Assembly: GCF_963678635.1 (NCBI RefSeq)
Contig: NC_087063.1
Coordinates: 41,368,759 to 41,432,758 of the forward strand
Length of the DNA: 64,000 nucleotides
Origin: Symsagittifera roscoffensis
Lineage: Eukaryota; Xenacoelomorpha; Acoela; Convolutidae
Reading direction: 5' to 3'
A program made the position numbers and the translations under genes. The notes under the pieces are model-generated. The model did not search any database. It was not told the DNA's origin and saw only the letters and a program-made list of their open reading frames with translations. Shown piece by piece: positions 32,472-42,370 of the stretch. The stretch's first letter is position 1. The number at the start of each line of letters is the position of its first letter.

Positions 32472-35227
32472 TCATGCAAGTTTCCATGTCGAAATATCGT
32501 TGTATCTATAGTTTGTCATGAAGTAATTCCAGAAGTGCTTCAGTAGTCGTGGTTTGAGTCCCTGATGGTTGGAGTAGTCGATTGAATTTGGTAAGATGTT
32601 CACAAGTTTGCAGGTTCTGAGCCAAAACTCCTGTTGGTAGATAGATTTCTTTATTTTCGGCAGTTCGAAAAAAGGTTTCTCTGATAACCGGGTGGCTCTG
32701 TCGAATTCCTTTAAACAAAAATACTCTGTGGCATCAAATTTATTGTTACCATTCAACATCTTGGACATAAATAGCAGATCCAATAATTGCATATACAAGG
32801 TCAGCGGTAAAATGTTGCATTGCATCAGATTTGTTACGTAGTCGTTCCGGCCATTTACCCATGTCAGTGCTTTCTCTTGCACTTTTTCGATCAATCTAAG
32901 CATTTTAATGCTTGCTGCCCAGCAACTTGACCCATATAACAGCACTTGTAAAATCATCGATTTAAATATATTAAGTTTCACGCGCATTGGTAGTCCCTTT
33001 GGAGTGTTTCGTTTCAGCATATAAAAGGTCTTAAGGGCTTTGGATATATTATTGCTTATAGTTTCATTCCATTTCATAATCCGCGAGACTAATAACCCCA
33101 GATCTTTCTGTACTTCAACTTCCGGTATTGCAATATTATTGAAAGTCATTTGGTTGCATTCACCTGTAAAGCTCATGTAAGAGCATTTACCAACATGCAG
33201 CGTTTGTTTGTGAGATGAACTCCATTTGAACACTCTGTCTAGATCCGTTTGAAAAATGTTGCTCTGTTGATTGATGTTAATGAATTTGACATCATCGGCG
33301 CATATGAGAGGTGTAGAGAATTTACATTGCGATGGTATGTCGTTTATGTAGATAAGAAATAAGATGCTTGCTAATATTGACCCTTGTGGGACACCACTGT
33401 TTAATAATCTTTCTGTGGATAATTGATTTTCTACCCTTATTTTGTGGGTACGTTTGGTAAGATACGAGCGGAGTAGTTTGAGTAATTTCCCACTTATACC
33501 GATATCTTGAAATTTGCGCAGCAATAATTGATGGTCTACTCTGTCAAATGCCTTTTCATAATCTGTGTACACAACTTCTACAGATTTTCCATCATTGATT
33601 GCTTTATAGACCTTGTTCAGATAAACAATCATTTGAACTAAACATGATCGTCCTTTGCGGCAACCGTATTGCTGATTGGAGATGAGCGGCTCGAAAAATT
33701 CGTAGATGTCGAGGAACATACATCGCTCAAGAATTTTAGATACGATTGCAAGTAACGAAACCGGTCTGCAGTTTTCCACCATATATTTACACGATTTCTT
33801 ATGAGTCGGGTTAACGATCGCGCATTTCCAATAGCTGGGGAAAATGCAGGTTTGTTTGATCTTATAGAAAAGAACATTTAGTGATTTAGCGATGTTTTTT
33901 GAGCAGCTCTTATAAAGAATTGCGGGTATTTTATCTGGGCCACTTGCTTTTGTACACTCCAGAGTTCTGCAGATGTTTTGTATGCGTTGCTCCGAGATAT
34001 CAAAATCATCTAATTTCGTGGTTGATAAGTTTTGAGGCTCACCAAGACTTGGAGGATCGGAGGGTTTTGAGAAATTATCGTCAAAGAAATCGGCAAAAAT
34101 TCCACTTTTTCGGCATTTGATTGAGCTTCTTTGCTACCATAAATGAGTTTTGATGGTATTCTGGACGACTTAAATGTACGGTAAAATTTGAAAAGCTTAT
34201 CAGTTGATCTAGAATCAGATAGCTCTGATTCAAAGTTAATTTGGTCTTGTTCAACGGCAAAATCGCATTCTTTTTGTAGAGATAAAACACGGTTGTGCAG
34301 AGCTGGGTACTTTTTCTTAGCGGTGTTCAATTTCATGATGATATTGGATGTGGATTGGGTAATCCATGGCGCGAGTCTGGCTCGATGCCTTGTTCGAGTA
34401 GGGACATGGCGTTCGATTTTGATGTTCAACCATTTATACCAGTCCGACAATAACACATCAGGGTTAGACCAACAGAAGCCTTGAAAAGGGTTGTCTATTA
34501 TATCCGCATTTAAGGCTTTAAAATCGGCTTTACAGTAGCTGAACATTTTCGACTTATTGTGGTATGATCGGAAAACATTGTTTACTTTTCGAATTTCAAA
34601 CTTTGCTGTAATTGGAAAATGGTTTGAAATGCTTGAAATGGATAAGGGTTTGACTTTCGTTGAGACGAGATTCAGTGCACCTTTTGAGAATAAGAGATCT
34701 AAAGTACCCGTAGCAGCTGTTGGGAAATCTATACGTTGTTCTAGTTCAAGGTGATCAACTACATCAAGGAAACTCTGAGATTCGCAATTTTTGCTACTTC
34801 TGATGTTCCAGTCGATATCAAAGTTGAAATCGCCGTAGATTATTGTTGCATCAACCTGTGACATCAATGTTTCAATTTCTTTAAAAATTAATTTGATCAT
34901 TTCATCGTTAAGGTGATCGTGGCTGGTTTGCGGTGGATTGTAGAAGCTAACAATTAATATTTTTCTGTTCTCAAAATTTACTATGCACCCTACAGCAGCA
35001 CCTTGGCTTTTTTCAGGTAGTGATATTTTTTGACAATGAAATGAGTGCATAATTCCAATCATAACGCCTCCGTGCTTTGTCTGACCTTTAGGAGCTTTTC
35101 TATCAGATCTAAATAGTTGATAAGACGGCAGAAAAATTTCGCTATATTCCTGTTCATCGGTAAGCCAAGTTTCTGATATTAGAATAATGTTGTAGTTCTG
35201 CGAGGCAAGAAATGATGAAAGCTCCAC
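32472..35227 (-). pseudogene. LINE ORF2: endonuclease and reverse transcriptase
   Basis: The endonuclease part (35227 to about 34550) has ISETWL, GGVMIGI, YGDFNFDID and GTLDLLFSKG. The motif normally read as SDHxPI is SNHFPI here, so a catalytic Asp is replaced by Asn. The RT part has KASGPDKIPAIL, ENCRPVSLLAIVSKI, YTDYEKAFDRVDH, NSGVPQGSILASILF and the catalytic CADD (usual YADD/FADD). The two halves are in different frames, with the shift near 34090-34110. Everything from there to the stop at 32472 is one open frame. The protein would nick and reverse transcribe at the target. It is inactive as it stands. Confidence 0.88.
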
Positions 35228-35299
35228 TCTACGCTGAAGAAGGTATATACTTCTGATATTGAAACATAATACATCTAAATCTTCCGTAGTACTTGATAG

Positions 35300-35760
35300 T
35301 CAATCAATTTTGGTTTCCTGTCCATTGACATATAATTTCAGTCCTATTATGCGTATATCTTTTGTGGTTGTTCCGTCGTTGATCAATTCTCTTCTTTTCA
35401 TCAATAATTTATTTTCTATTTCTTGTTCCTCTTTATTCAAATTTTTAGATATAAACACTTTTGTTGCTCCCTCGAAGGTTTTCAGCTGCTTTGCTTTCGC
35501 TAGAAGTTTTCTCGCAGTCCAGGTATTGTTCAGTCGCAGTAAAATAGTACGAGGGCGTTGTTTGTCTTTGTCAAATTTTCCTAGACGTTTTAAGTCGGCG
35601 ATACAGTGTGTTTCTTCCCCTAGGTGGTTAAGCACTTTTTCAATTTCATACGAATCATGAGACAAAATTTCGTCTTGAGTTGCAATTATATCTTTGCCAT
35701 TTGCGTCTTTCTTCCGTGTATATTCCTTTATTCCATTTACTCTAATTTCTAAATTATTTT
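35300..35760 (-). pseudogene. LINE ORF1, C-terminal part
   Basis: Reads from the insertion junction as NNLEIRVNGIKEYTR, then HLGEETHCIADLKRLGKF, RPRTILLRLNNTWTARKLL and TKVFISKNLNKEEQEIENKLL, with a stop before 35300. This is the RRM-like C-terminal half usual in ORF1 of CR1-like LINEs, an RNA-binding chaperone. It is cut from its N-terminal half by the 2.2-kb + strand insertion. Confidence 0.8.
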
Positions 35761-37985
35761 CGTTGGGTGCTGGCGGGGTTGGGTTGGAACATCCTCGCTG
35801 CCGGGCAAGCCCCTTATAGTCTCTCTCCGTGGCTGTGCAGTGCGAATCTCTTTGCCACCGCTAAACCCAAGGGTGGTGTCCGGCCTATTGCGGTCGGCGA
35901 AGTGCTCCGAAGGCTCACTGCTAAATGCCTTGCTAAAGCCGCCAACGCTGAAGCTCGTGATTTCCTGTGTCCTCACCAGCTTGGAGTCGCTACCAGCGGT
36001 GGCTCGGAAGCCATCGTCCACGCCACTAAAATGACAGTCAAAAAGTGCTCGGAACATGGTCACCAAGGCGTCTTAACAGTGGATTTTGAGAACGCTTTCA
36101 ACACGCTAGACCGCACCGAGATCCTCTTTCAAGTTCGCAACCGACTTGCCGGTTTCTCCGCCTTTGTTGAGTTTACCTACGGTCACCACAGTCGTCTGCT
36201 GTTCGAGGATGTCATTCTCAACAGCGAGAAAGGAGTTCAACAGGGGGATCCGCTAGGGCCTCTCATTTTTGCGGTCACCCTGCACTCTCTTGTCGAATCT
36301 CTCAAGTCGGAAGTCCCCGGTCTCACCCTCAACTGCTGGTACCTTGATGATGGTATTTGTGACGGCGACGAAGACTCCTTGCTCAAGGCACTCGAATTCA
36401 TCACTTCCAACGGCTTGCATCTCGGCCTCAAAGTCAAGCACAGTCAGTGTGAGTTGTGGGCCCCTGTGGAGTTCTCGTCCATCCCCGTTTCTATCCCGAG
36501 AGCAGCGTCTAATGGCTTCGAGCTTCTTGGCGCCCCCATTGGTGATACTGAGTTCTCAGTTAAAGTCCTGGACAAACGCATCTCGAAAGCCACCAATTGT
36601 CTTGAAAAGTTACCTCTTCTTGATGACCCCCAGCTCTCACTTGGCATCACTCGCACTTGCCTTGCTGCTCCCAAGCTGACGTACTCTCTTCGCACTCAGC
36701 CGCCCTCTCAGCCTGTCGCAGCTTCCCTGCAAGTTTTTGATGAACTCCTCCGCGATGCTCTTTCTGTCATAGTTGGCTCACCTGTTCCTGATCTTGCCTG
36801 GTCCCAGTCTTCCCTGCCTATCAAAGATGGCGGACTTGGCGTCCGGCAAGCTCGCGACCAACACATCCCTGCCTTCCTAGGGTCTTCGTGTCAGTCAGCT
36901 CATTTGGTCTCGTTTCTTACCGAATGCGACATCACTGATACGCCGGAGTTCCTGTGTGCCTCTAACGACTTCCGTGAGCAGTCTGGAAGCGTTAACACTC
37001 CCGGTTTTACTCAAGAAGCTTTCCAAGAGAAACTCGATAAGGCCACCTACAACGCTTTCTCCTCGTCTCTTCCCGATTCCCGCGAGCAAGCTCGTCTTCA
37101 GTCGCTCTCTCTGCCTTACGCCGGCGCTTGGCTTACCGCAGTCCCCATTAAAGGTCTTGGCCTGCACCTGCTTCCTGCTGAGTTCCAAGCTGCTGTCAGA
37201 TACCGCCTTGGTCTTCCTGTATTCGCGTCTGCTCGTAGGTGCCCCGCGTGTCCGTCTGGCATACTGGACGTCCTCGGGGACCACTCTGTCGCTTGCGGGG
37301 GGAGTGGTGGCCGGATCTCCCGTCACGACAGACTACGGGACATTATTTTCAATACTACCACGGCTGCCTCTTTAGCCCCCATCAAGGAGCTACGGAACCT
37401 CATCCCTGGAGAACGGTCCAAACCCGGCGATATTTTTGTCCCTACTTGGAGCGCTGGTCGCCCAGCTGCTTTCGACGTCACCGTGACATCCCCGCTGCAG
37501 TTATCTCTTCTCTCTCGTGCGGCGGAGACCCTCGGGGCGTCCCTGGAAGTTGCTGAGGACCGCAAATTTTCGAAACACGAGAAAAACTGTGAGGAACAAG
37601 GAATCAGTTTTTTCCCGTTAGCAGTCGAAACGCTCGGGGGTTGGTCCGCTTTAGCTATCAAAACCCTCAAGTCAGTTGCTATCCTCGCTGATGCCAGACG
37701 TTCTGGTTCACGTGACGCTCGTGTTGCCCCAGTTCGCCGTCTCCAGAGCCTCTCAGTGTGCCTCATGAGAGGAAACGCCACTATGATAGTCAGTCGGGCC
37801 ATCTAGTCTTGTGCAGTTTATTACGTTTTTGCCTTCCCAATTCTGGTGATCCTTTGTTCCTTTGCTGTTAGTGCATTCCCCCTCTCTTTTCAATCCTCAA
37901 TGGTTCATCCCACATTTGTTGTTTGTTTTGTATTCGTTTTGTATTCGGTGTTTGTTGTGTTTATTGTGTATTCGGTAATTATATG
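35761..37985 (+). mobile_element. GC-rich, 5'-truncated RT/restriction-like endonuclease retrotransposon, nested in a LINE
   Basis: This piece interrupts ORF1 of the minus-strand LINE: ORF1 can be read up to about 37990 and again from 35760. It holds an uninterrupted reading frame to 37806 and about 180 nt of 3' UTR. Base composition is much more GC-rich than either flank. The 5' part of the element (N-terminal domains and first RT motifs) is missing, as expected from incomplete target-primed reverse transcription. No clear target-site duplication is seen. Confidence 0.85.
35767..37806 (+). CDS. Reverse transcriptase with C-terminal restriction-like endonuclease (5'-truncated, otherwise open)
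   Basis: The 679 codons are open with no stop. The RT part has KPKGGVRPIAVGEVLRRLTAK, LTVDFENAFNTLDRTEIL, LLFEDVILNSEKGVQQGDPL and the catalytic CWYLDDGICDGDE (about residues 190-205). A long thumb/linker follows. Then come a zinc motif (CPACPSG, then GDHSVACGGSGGRISRHDRLRD, about 490-525) and a nuclease block (GERSKPGDIFVPTWSAG, then AAFDVTVTSPL, about 553-585). It ends with KHEKNCEEQGISFFPLAVETLGG and RRLQSLSVCLMRGNA. The architecture is that of family A (1.2-4.6 kb) but in a separate subfamily. The ATG at 35767 is only the first in the remaining sequence. The true N-terminus is lost. Confidence 0.85.
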   Translation: MLAGLGWNILAAGQAPYSLSPWLCSANLFATAKPKGGVRPIAVGEVLRRLTAKCLAKAANAEARDFLCPHQLGVATSGGSEAIVHATKMTVKKCSEHGHQGVLTVDFENAFNTLDRTEILFQVRNRLAGFSAFVEFTYGHHSRLLFEDVILNSEKGVQQGDPLGPLIFAVTLHSLVESLKSEVPGLTLNCWYLDDGICDGDEDSLLKALEFITSNGLHLGLKVKHSQCELWAPVEFSSIPVSIPRAASNGFELLGAPIGDTEFSVKVLDKRISKATNCLEKLPLLDDPQLSLGITRTCLAAPKLTYSLRTQPPSQPVAASLQVFDELLRDALSVIVGSPVPDLAWSQSSLPIKDGGLGVRQARDQHIPAFLGSSCQSAHLVSFLTECDITDTPEFLCASNDFREQSGSVNTPGFTQEAFQEKLDKATYNAFSSSLPDSREQARLQSLSLPYAGAWLTAVPIKGLGLHLLPAEFQAAVRYRLGLPVFASARRCPACPSGILDVLGDHSVACGGSGGRISRHDRLRDIIFNTTTAASLAPIKELRNLIPGERSKPGDIFVPTWSAGRPAAFDVTVTSPLQLSLLSRAAETLGASLEVAEDRKFSKHEKNCEEQGISFFPLAVETLGGWSALAIKTLKSVAILADARRSGSRDARVAPVRRLQSLSVCLMRGNATMIVSRAI

Positions 37986-37989
37986 ATTA

Positions 37990-38325
37990 ATTAAAAGTTT
38001 AGTGACGTAGAATTATACTTAGCTTTATTGAGATCCTCCTTCAGTTCTGATATGGTTGCCTTAATGATTCCAACGGCCTCAACCATGGACTCGTTTCTGG
38101 CCATCAGTTGTTTTACGGGGCTAAGACAATGGTCACAAACCATTTGATTCCTTTCACAACATCGAATAGGTTGAGGGCCTCCAGCGGGACATCAGTACAT
38201 TTTTGGTGTAGCCAATTGTCGCATTTGTCGCATTGGATTGCTTGTTCCTCTTTGTCCTTGATTTTTCTGCTGCAGGACCCGCACATTGAATTACTTGCAC
38301 TTGCAAGACGCTTGTTGCGTGCCAT
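37990..38325 (-). pseudogene. LINE ORF1, N-terminal part with PHD finger
   Basis: Starts at ATG 38325, 13 nt behind the leader: MARNKRLASASNSMCGSCSR, then IQCDKCDNWLHQKC and WFV-CDHC, a Cys4-His-Cys3 PHD-like finger. A one-base frameshift near 38125 lies just before the last Cys pair. The other frame then continues as CDHCLSPVKQLMARNESMVEAVG into a coiled-coil-like helix (IIKATISELKEDLNKAKY) up to the insertion at about 37985. Confidence 0.8.
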
Positions 38326-38338
38326 ATCAAATCTCTAA

Positions 38339-38374
38339 CTATTTAATAAGTTTATCACAACAATTAGGCTAATA
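38339..38374 (-). other. Putative spliced-leader sequence at the 5' end of the split LINE
   Basis: A 36-nt block, one mismatch from the leader of family A copy 2. It is followed after 13 nt by the ORF1 ATG. Sequence beyond 38374 is unrelated to the flanks of the other leader copies. Confidence 0.65.
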
Positions 38375-38787
38375 GTTGGTAATTTTTTTTTTCAAATTTA
38401 CTGGTACTGCTAGAAGAAGAAGAAGAAGAAAGAACACTTGAATTACTATACAATAAAAAGCCGAGGCATCAGTGTAGCAAAGTGTAAATAATAAAATTGG
38501 TTATAAATTCATTGGTTACATCAAACAAAAACAAAACATCAGAAAACAAGCAATAAACAAAACAAAAAAAAAAAAAAATCGGTTACAGTTCGGAAATTGG
38601 TTGATTAAAGTATATGAAGTTTCGGATACTATAGAAAATTAAAGATTTAAGAATTAGGAACAAGCTGGTAATAAAACTTTACAAACAATTTTACAGATAG
38701 TCCAATTATACAACGTATATACAGAGTATATACAGTTTCTCTTTCAAGCAATGTGTGAAAAATTAAACTGAATTAAAAAATATAGAA

Positions 38788-41700
38788 CTAGCAAAAACGG
38801 TAATCACGCCACGTATTTGTATTAGTACATGTAGGATTGTTTCTCAATTCACTCACGTAAAATTCTTTCAATTTTTTCTTGAATTCTGTTTTCGATTTTT
38901 CTAAATTGCGCAAAATTATGGGCAGTGAATTCCATTTTTTAGAAGTCAAATGAAAAAATGATTTTTGTAGAGAAGCAGTCGAACAATGTTTGTCAAAAAT
39001 AATTTGTTTCGTTCTTTCGTTGAGCCTATAATTGGCAGTCGGTAGTCTCAGTGTATTTTCAAAAGCCTTCTTTTTGTTTGTAAGATATTGGTATAAGTAT
39101 GTTATACACTTTAACTCAATTCTTTTCTCGATTCCAATGAACGATTTGCTAATGCGAAGAAGGGAAGAAGATTTAAAATTCGATCTGAAATATGTTCTTT
39201 TTAGCGCCCAGTTCAACTGTTTCTCCAGAGATAGCATCAAAGTAGCATTAATTTGTTGTAAAAAAATTGCTGAATAATCTAAATGTGATAAAACAAGACA
39301 ATGAAGCAAGGCAACTAATGATAATGTCGGCAGTTGTTGTCCAATTGTATCAATAGTTTTAATCCCTTGGGCCATTTTTTGGAGAATTGTTTTGATTTGA
39401 GCATGAAAAGATAAACTTGAATCAAGAATTATGCCTAAATATTTGCATTCTGATTTTTTGGCTACATAATGCCCACTAATTACTAGTTTATCAGTATCCA
39501 CATTTTTGCTATCATTTTTTTGACAAAATGTTATAAATTCCGATTTAGATGCATTCAGATTCAATTGGTTCTCTGCAAAAAATTCCGTTAGATTATTGAG
39601 TGATTTTTGCAATCGATTCAAAGCATCCTTAGAAATTATAGAAGAGGAAAAAACCATACAGTCGTCAGCATATTGAACTAAAGTACAACCCTCATATAAT
39701 CGCTCTTGTATGTCATTAACATAAATATTGAACAACAACGGACCAAGTACCGTTCCTTGTGGGACACCTCGTTTTATTTCAATCCAGTCTGAAAAAATTC
39801 CATTGACGTTTACTCTTTGAATACGTTTGTTTAGGAAGCTAGCAATTAAAGCATTTGCTCCATTTGAAAAACCGAGAGAAAGCATTTTTTCAATTAAAAC
39901 TTCATGCGAAATAGAATCAAAAGCCTTGGACAGATCTAATAAAGCTGCATGTACGATTTTTTTTGAATCTATTTGATTTCGAATACTTTCTGTCACATAA
40001 ACAAGAGCATCTTGTGTTGAAATGTTTTTGCGAAATCCGAATTGAAATGGTGTCATTATTTGAAATTTGTCAAGATGTTCTGTTATTTGGGCATGTAAAA
40101 TTTTTTCAAAAATTTTAGAAAAAGCACAAGTTATTGATATTGGCCGATAATTTTTTGCATCCATTGGGTCATCTTTTTTGAACAAAGGGGTTACGTTTGC
40201 TTTTTTCAGTTCGATCGGGAAAATGTTCTCATCTAAGCAAGTATTTATGACAAAAGTTAAATGTGGAACTATAACTGATTGACCGTCAATGATTGCCCAA
40301 GCAGGTACGGTACAAGGTCCAAGAGGTTTTCCAACATTGATTTTTCGAACTATATCAAAGCATTGCTTCACTGTAATGTGTTGAAAATGAAAAGATGCAG
40401 ATTCAGAGGCAGATTTGTTGTAATTCGGAGGCTTTTTAGCGCCGAAAAATTCGCCTAAGTTTGAAAAAATATAATTTAAATGATTGGCAATTTTTTTGTC
40501 TTGGGTTATCATTTCACTGAAGGAATTTCGTAGAACTGTAATTCGATGGTTGCCAGAACATGTACCTCTAACTTGGTTAATATATTTCCATTTTTGTTGG
40601 ATAGTGCTGAGAAGTGAAAAACAATTTTTTGAATGATCGAATTGTTTACTTCTAATCAATTTGCTCATTTGATTACGTAAAAACTGGTACTTTGACCAAT
40701 TATCGCTTGTGCTTTGACTGCGATATGATCTGAGTGAATTCTGTTTCTTAGTCAACAATTGCTGACATTCTGAATCGAACCATTCCGTTTTCAACACGTT
40801 TTTTGGTTTAAAATTACGAACAAACTTTTTTTCGATAGGAGCATGTTGCTGTAGAGCACAAGAAATTAAATAAATCATCGTCGAGAACATGTTTTGTGCG
40901 TCTGTACATTGATATAAGAGATACCAAGGAAGAGCGGAGAGTGAATTGCAAAATTCATTTTTCTGATAATTTTTCTTATTGAAAGTCGTAATTATCCTCG
41001 GTAAAATTTTGCCGCATTTTATATCCGTCAAAATAAATGAAGCAAAATGGTCGGTTTTATAAGGTGTATCAAAACAAAACTCAATGCCGTTTGTTTCATA
41101 GTCACTGATTATGTAGTCGATATGAGTTTTTGTTGAGGAACTAATTCTGGTCTCATCGTTTGGACAAAAAACCTTCAATCCATATGGAATAATTATAGAA
41201 TCTAAATTTTCTTTTTCTTTGCTATCCAGATAATTTATGTTATAATCACCCAAAAGCGTAATTTTATTAGAAACTGAAAAAGCATTATCTATGTTAAGCG
41301 TTAATTGTTCCAAAAAATCAATAAAGTTTGATCTGCTTGGGTTATAACACAAATTAACTAACATTTTTTCTTTACTCGAAATGTTAAATGTAGATTTGCA
41401 CTCAACCCACACTGACTCATATTTTTCTTTATCAAATAAATTTAGATCAGGCCTCAATTTCGGAGCCAATTTGACTGGTATATATAACAAAACGCCACCG
41501 CCTTTCTTTTTTACCGCTGATTGCCTATCATATCTGAACATCGCATGCGTTCTAGGTTGGAAATTCCATAAATTGTCACTATCTTCTTTTTTAAGCCACG
41601 TTTCGGAAATTCCTATAATTGTGTTTTCGCCCATATCATCAAGAAATTTTTTCAATTGCATCCGTTTTCTAATAATACTTTGAAAATTCAAATGAACAAA

Positions 41701-41844
41701 TTTAAGATTTGCACAATTTTTTGAGCAGATACCGTAGACTGTTTCAATGGTTTCGATAGGACCAGGGTTTTTTTCAACATCCCCACTTTGGGTCAGTAAC
41801 AACGCGAAAAGGAAAAGATGAGTCAGTGTTAGCTCTCCGCTCAT
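38788..41844 (-). CDS. LINE ORF2: 2A peptide, APE endonuclease and reverse transcriptase, intact (1018 aa)
   Basis: The first 20 residues are hydrophobic (LTLTHLFLFALLL) and run into GDVEKNPGP (residues 21-29), a canonical 2A ribosome-skipping motif that would release residues 1-28. The endonuclease has LNFQSI, ISETWLKK, GGGVLLYI, LLGDYNINYL, THIDYIIS and KTDHFASF (catalytic Asp-His kept). The RT has KKDDPMDAKNYRPISI, ALLDLSKAFDSISHEVL, RGVPQGTVLGPLLFN and VQYADDCMVF. Length and motifs are normal for CR1-like ORF2, and there are no stops, so the copy is fairly young. N-terminal 2A motifs are known in some CR1-type LINEs of invertebrates, where they may also act as a signal sequence. Confidence 0.92.
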   Translation of the reverse strand: MSGELTLTHLFLFALLLTQSGDVEKNPGPIETIETVYGICSKNCANLKFVHLNFQSIIRKRMQLKKFLDDMGENTIIGISETWLKKEDSDNLWNFQPRTHAMFRYDRQSAVKKKGGGVLLYIPVKLAPKLRPDLNLFDKEKYESVWVECKSTFNISSKEKMLVNLCYNPSRSNFIDFLEQLTLNIDNAFSVSNKITLLGDYNINYLDSKEKENLDSIIIPYGLKVFCPNDETRISSSTKTHIDYIISDYETNGIEFCFDTPYKTDHFASFILTDIKCGKILPRIITTFNKKNYQKNEFCNSLSALPWYLLYQCTDAQNMFSTMIYLISCALQQHAPIEKKFVRNFKPKNVLKTEWFDSECQQLLTKKQNSLRSYRSQSTSDNWSKYQFLRNQMSKLIRSKQFDHSKNCFSLLSTIQQKWKYINQVRGTCSGNHRITVLRNSFSEMITQDKKIANHLNYIFSNLGEFFGAKKPPNYNKSASESASFHFQHITVKQCFDIVRKINVGKPLGPCTVPAWAIIDGQSVIVPHLTFVINTCLDENIFPIELKKANVTPLFKKDDPMDAKNYRPISITCAFSKIFEKILHAQITEHLDKFQIMTPFQFGFRKNISTQDALVYVTESIRNQIDSKKIVHAALLDLSKAFDSISHEVLIEKMLSLGFSNGANALIASFLNKRIQRVNVNGIFSDWIEIKRGVPQGTVLGPLLFNIYVNDIQERLYEGCTLVQYADDCMVFSSSIISKDALNRLQKSLNNLTEFFAENQLNLNASKSEFITFCQKNDSKNVDTDKLVISGHYVAKKSECKYLGIILDSSLSFHAQIKTILQKMAQGIKTIDTIGQQLPTLSLVALLHCLVLSHLDYSAIFLQQINATLMLSLEKQLNWALKRTYFRSNFKSSSLLRISKSFIGIEKRIELKCITYLYQYLTNKKKAFENTLRLPTANYRLNERTKQIIFDKHCSTASLQKSFFHLTSKKWNSLPIILRNLEKSKTEFKKKLKEFYVSELRNNPTCTNTNTWRDYRFC

Positions 41845-42039
41845 TTATCCCACATTTCGTTGATAATATCTTTTGCTGGCAGCTTAGATAGCCCCAGTAA
41901 ACAATAGTTTTTTCTTTAGTTTCCATCTGAGCCTTGGAAATTAGAAAAATTGCACAAAACAACCAGAATTTAATATTCAGCATAATAGGTTAAATAAATT
42001 AAATAATCGCCAAAGTTTGCACCAAGAAAAAATGCGAAA

Positions 42040-42351
42040 CTAGTATTTCCTAAAAAATTTTGCACCGTTTTGGAAAAATTGTAACATTTCTGCCGTTTTT
42101 GGATCTAAATTTGATGATTGTTGGGTTTGCTTCATTCTGGGGCGGGTTGTAATCTCACATGTGTTTGCATTAATATCAGAACCCCTAAAAGAATCTCTAA
42201 AACTTTGCACCAAAATTTCAACACCCCCATCAGAAGGATGCAAACCATCCGAGCTAAGAGCATCTGTATTTTGACTAAAAATTTTGTTTATGTCTAAAAT
42301 ATCCAATTTTACTTCGCCCAAGTCTTTTACATTCCGTACTAAATGCGTCAT
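42040..42351 (-). pseudogene. LINE ORF1 tail with SGNH-esterase C-terminal block
   Basis: The last 103 codons of ORF1 contain SSDGLHPSDGGVEILVQSFRDSF, the block V Asp-x-x-His region of SGNH hydrolases as found in CR1/L2 ORF1. It is followed by a Gln/Asn-rich tail. An in-frame TGA lies a few codons upstream of 42351 and the earlier blocks are absent, so the copy is 5'-truncated. Confidence 0.75.
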
Positions 42352-42370
42352 AATTGGCTTGCGTCATTTA

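Larger units (their letters stand above)
32400..38374 (-). mobile_element. APE-type LINE (ORF1 with PHD finger, ORF2 with EN-RT), split by a nested insertion
   Basis: Full-length in layout: leader (38374-38339), ORF1 from ATG at 38325, ORF2 from about 35230, RT ending at 32472, then a (TAA)n-like tail at about 32423-32400. ORF1 is interrupted by a + strand element at about 35761-37985, and its reading resumes on the other side. ORF2 has one clear frameshift. The ORF1 style (PHD finger, coiled coil, then an RRM-like region) and the short tandem-repeat tail fit the CR1/L2/Jockey assemblage. I do not place it more exactly. Confidence 0.85.
38410..42370 (-). mobile_element. CR1/L2-like LINE with esterase-type ORF1 tail and intact 2A-bearing ORF2
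   Basis: The element reads on the minus strand. It has a 5'-truncated ORF1 (42351-42040), a 195-nt spacer, a complete ORF2 (41844-38788), a 3' UTR of about 370 nt, and a (TTC)n tail seen as GAAGAAGAAG on the + strand at about 38412-38432. SGNH-type ORF1 plus APE-RT ORF2 plus a microsatellite tail fit CR1/L2-type LINEs. It lies head-to-tail with the LINE at 32.4-38.37 kb, ending only about 35 nt from that element's leader. Confidence 0.88.
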
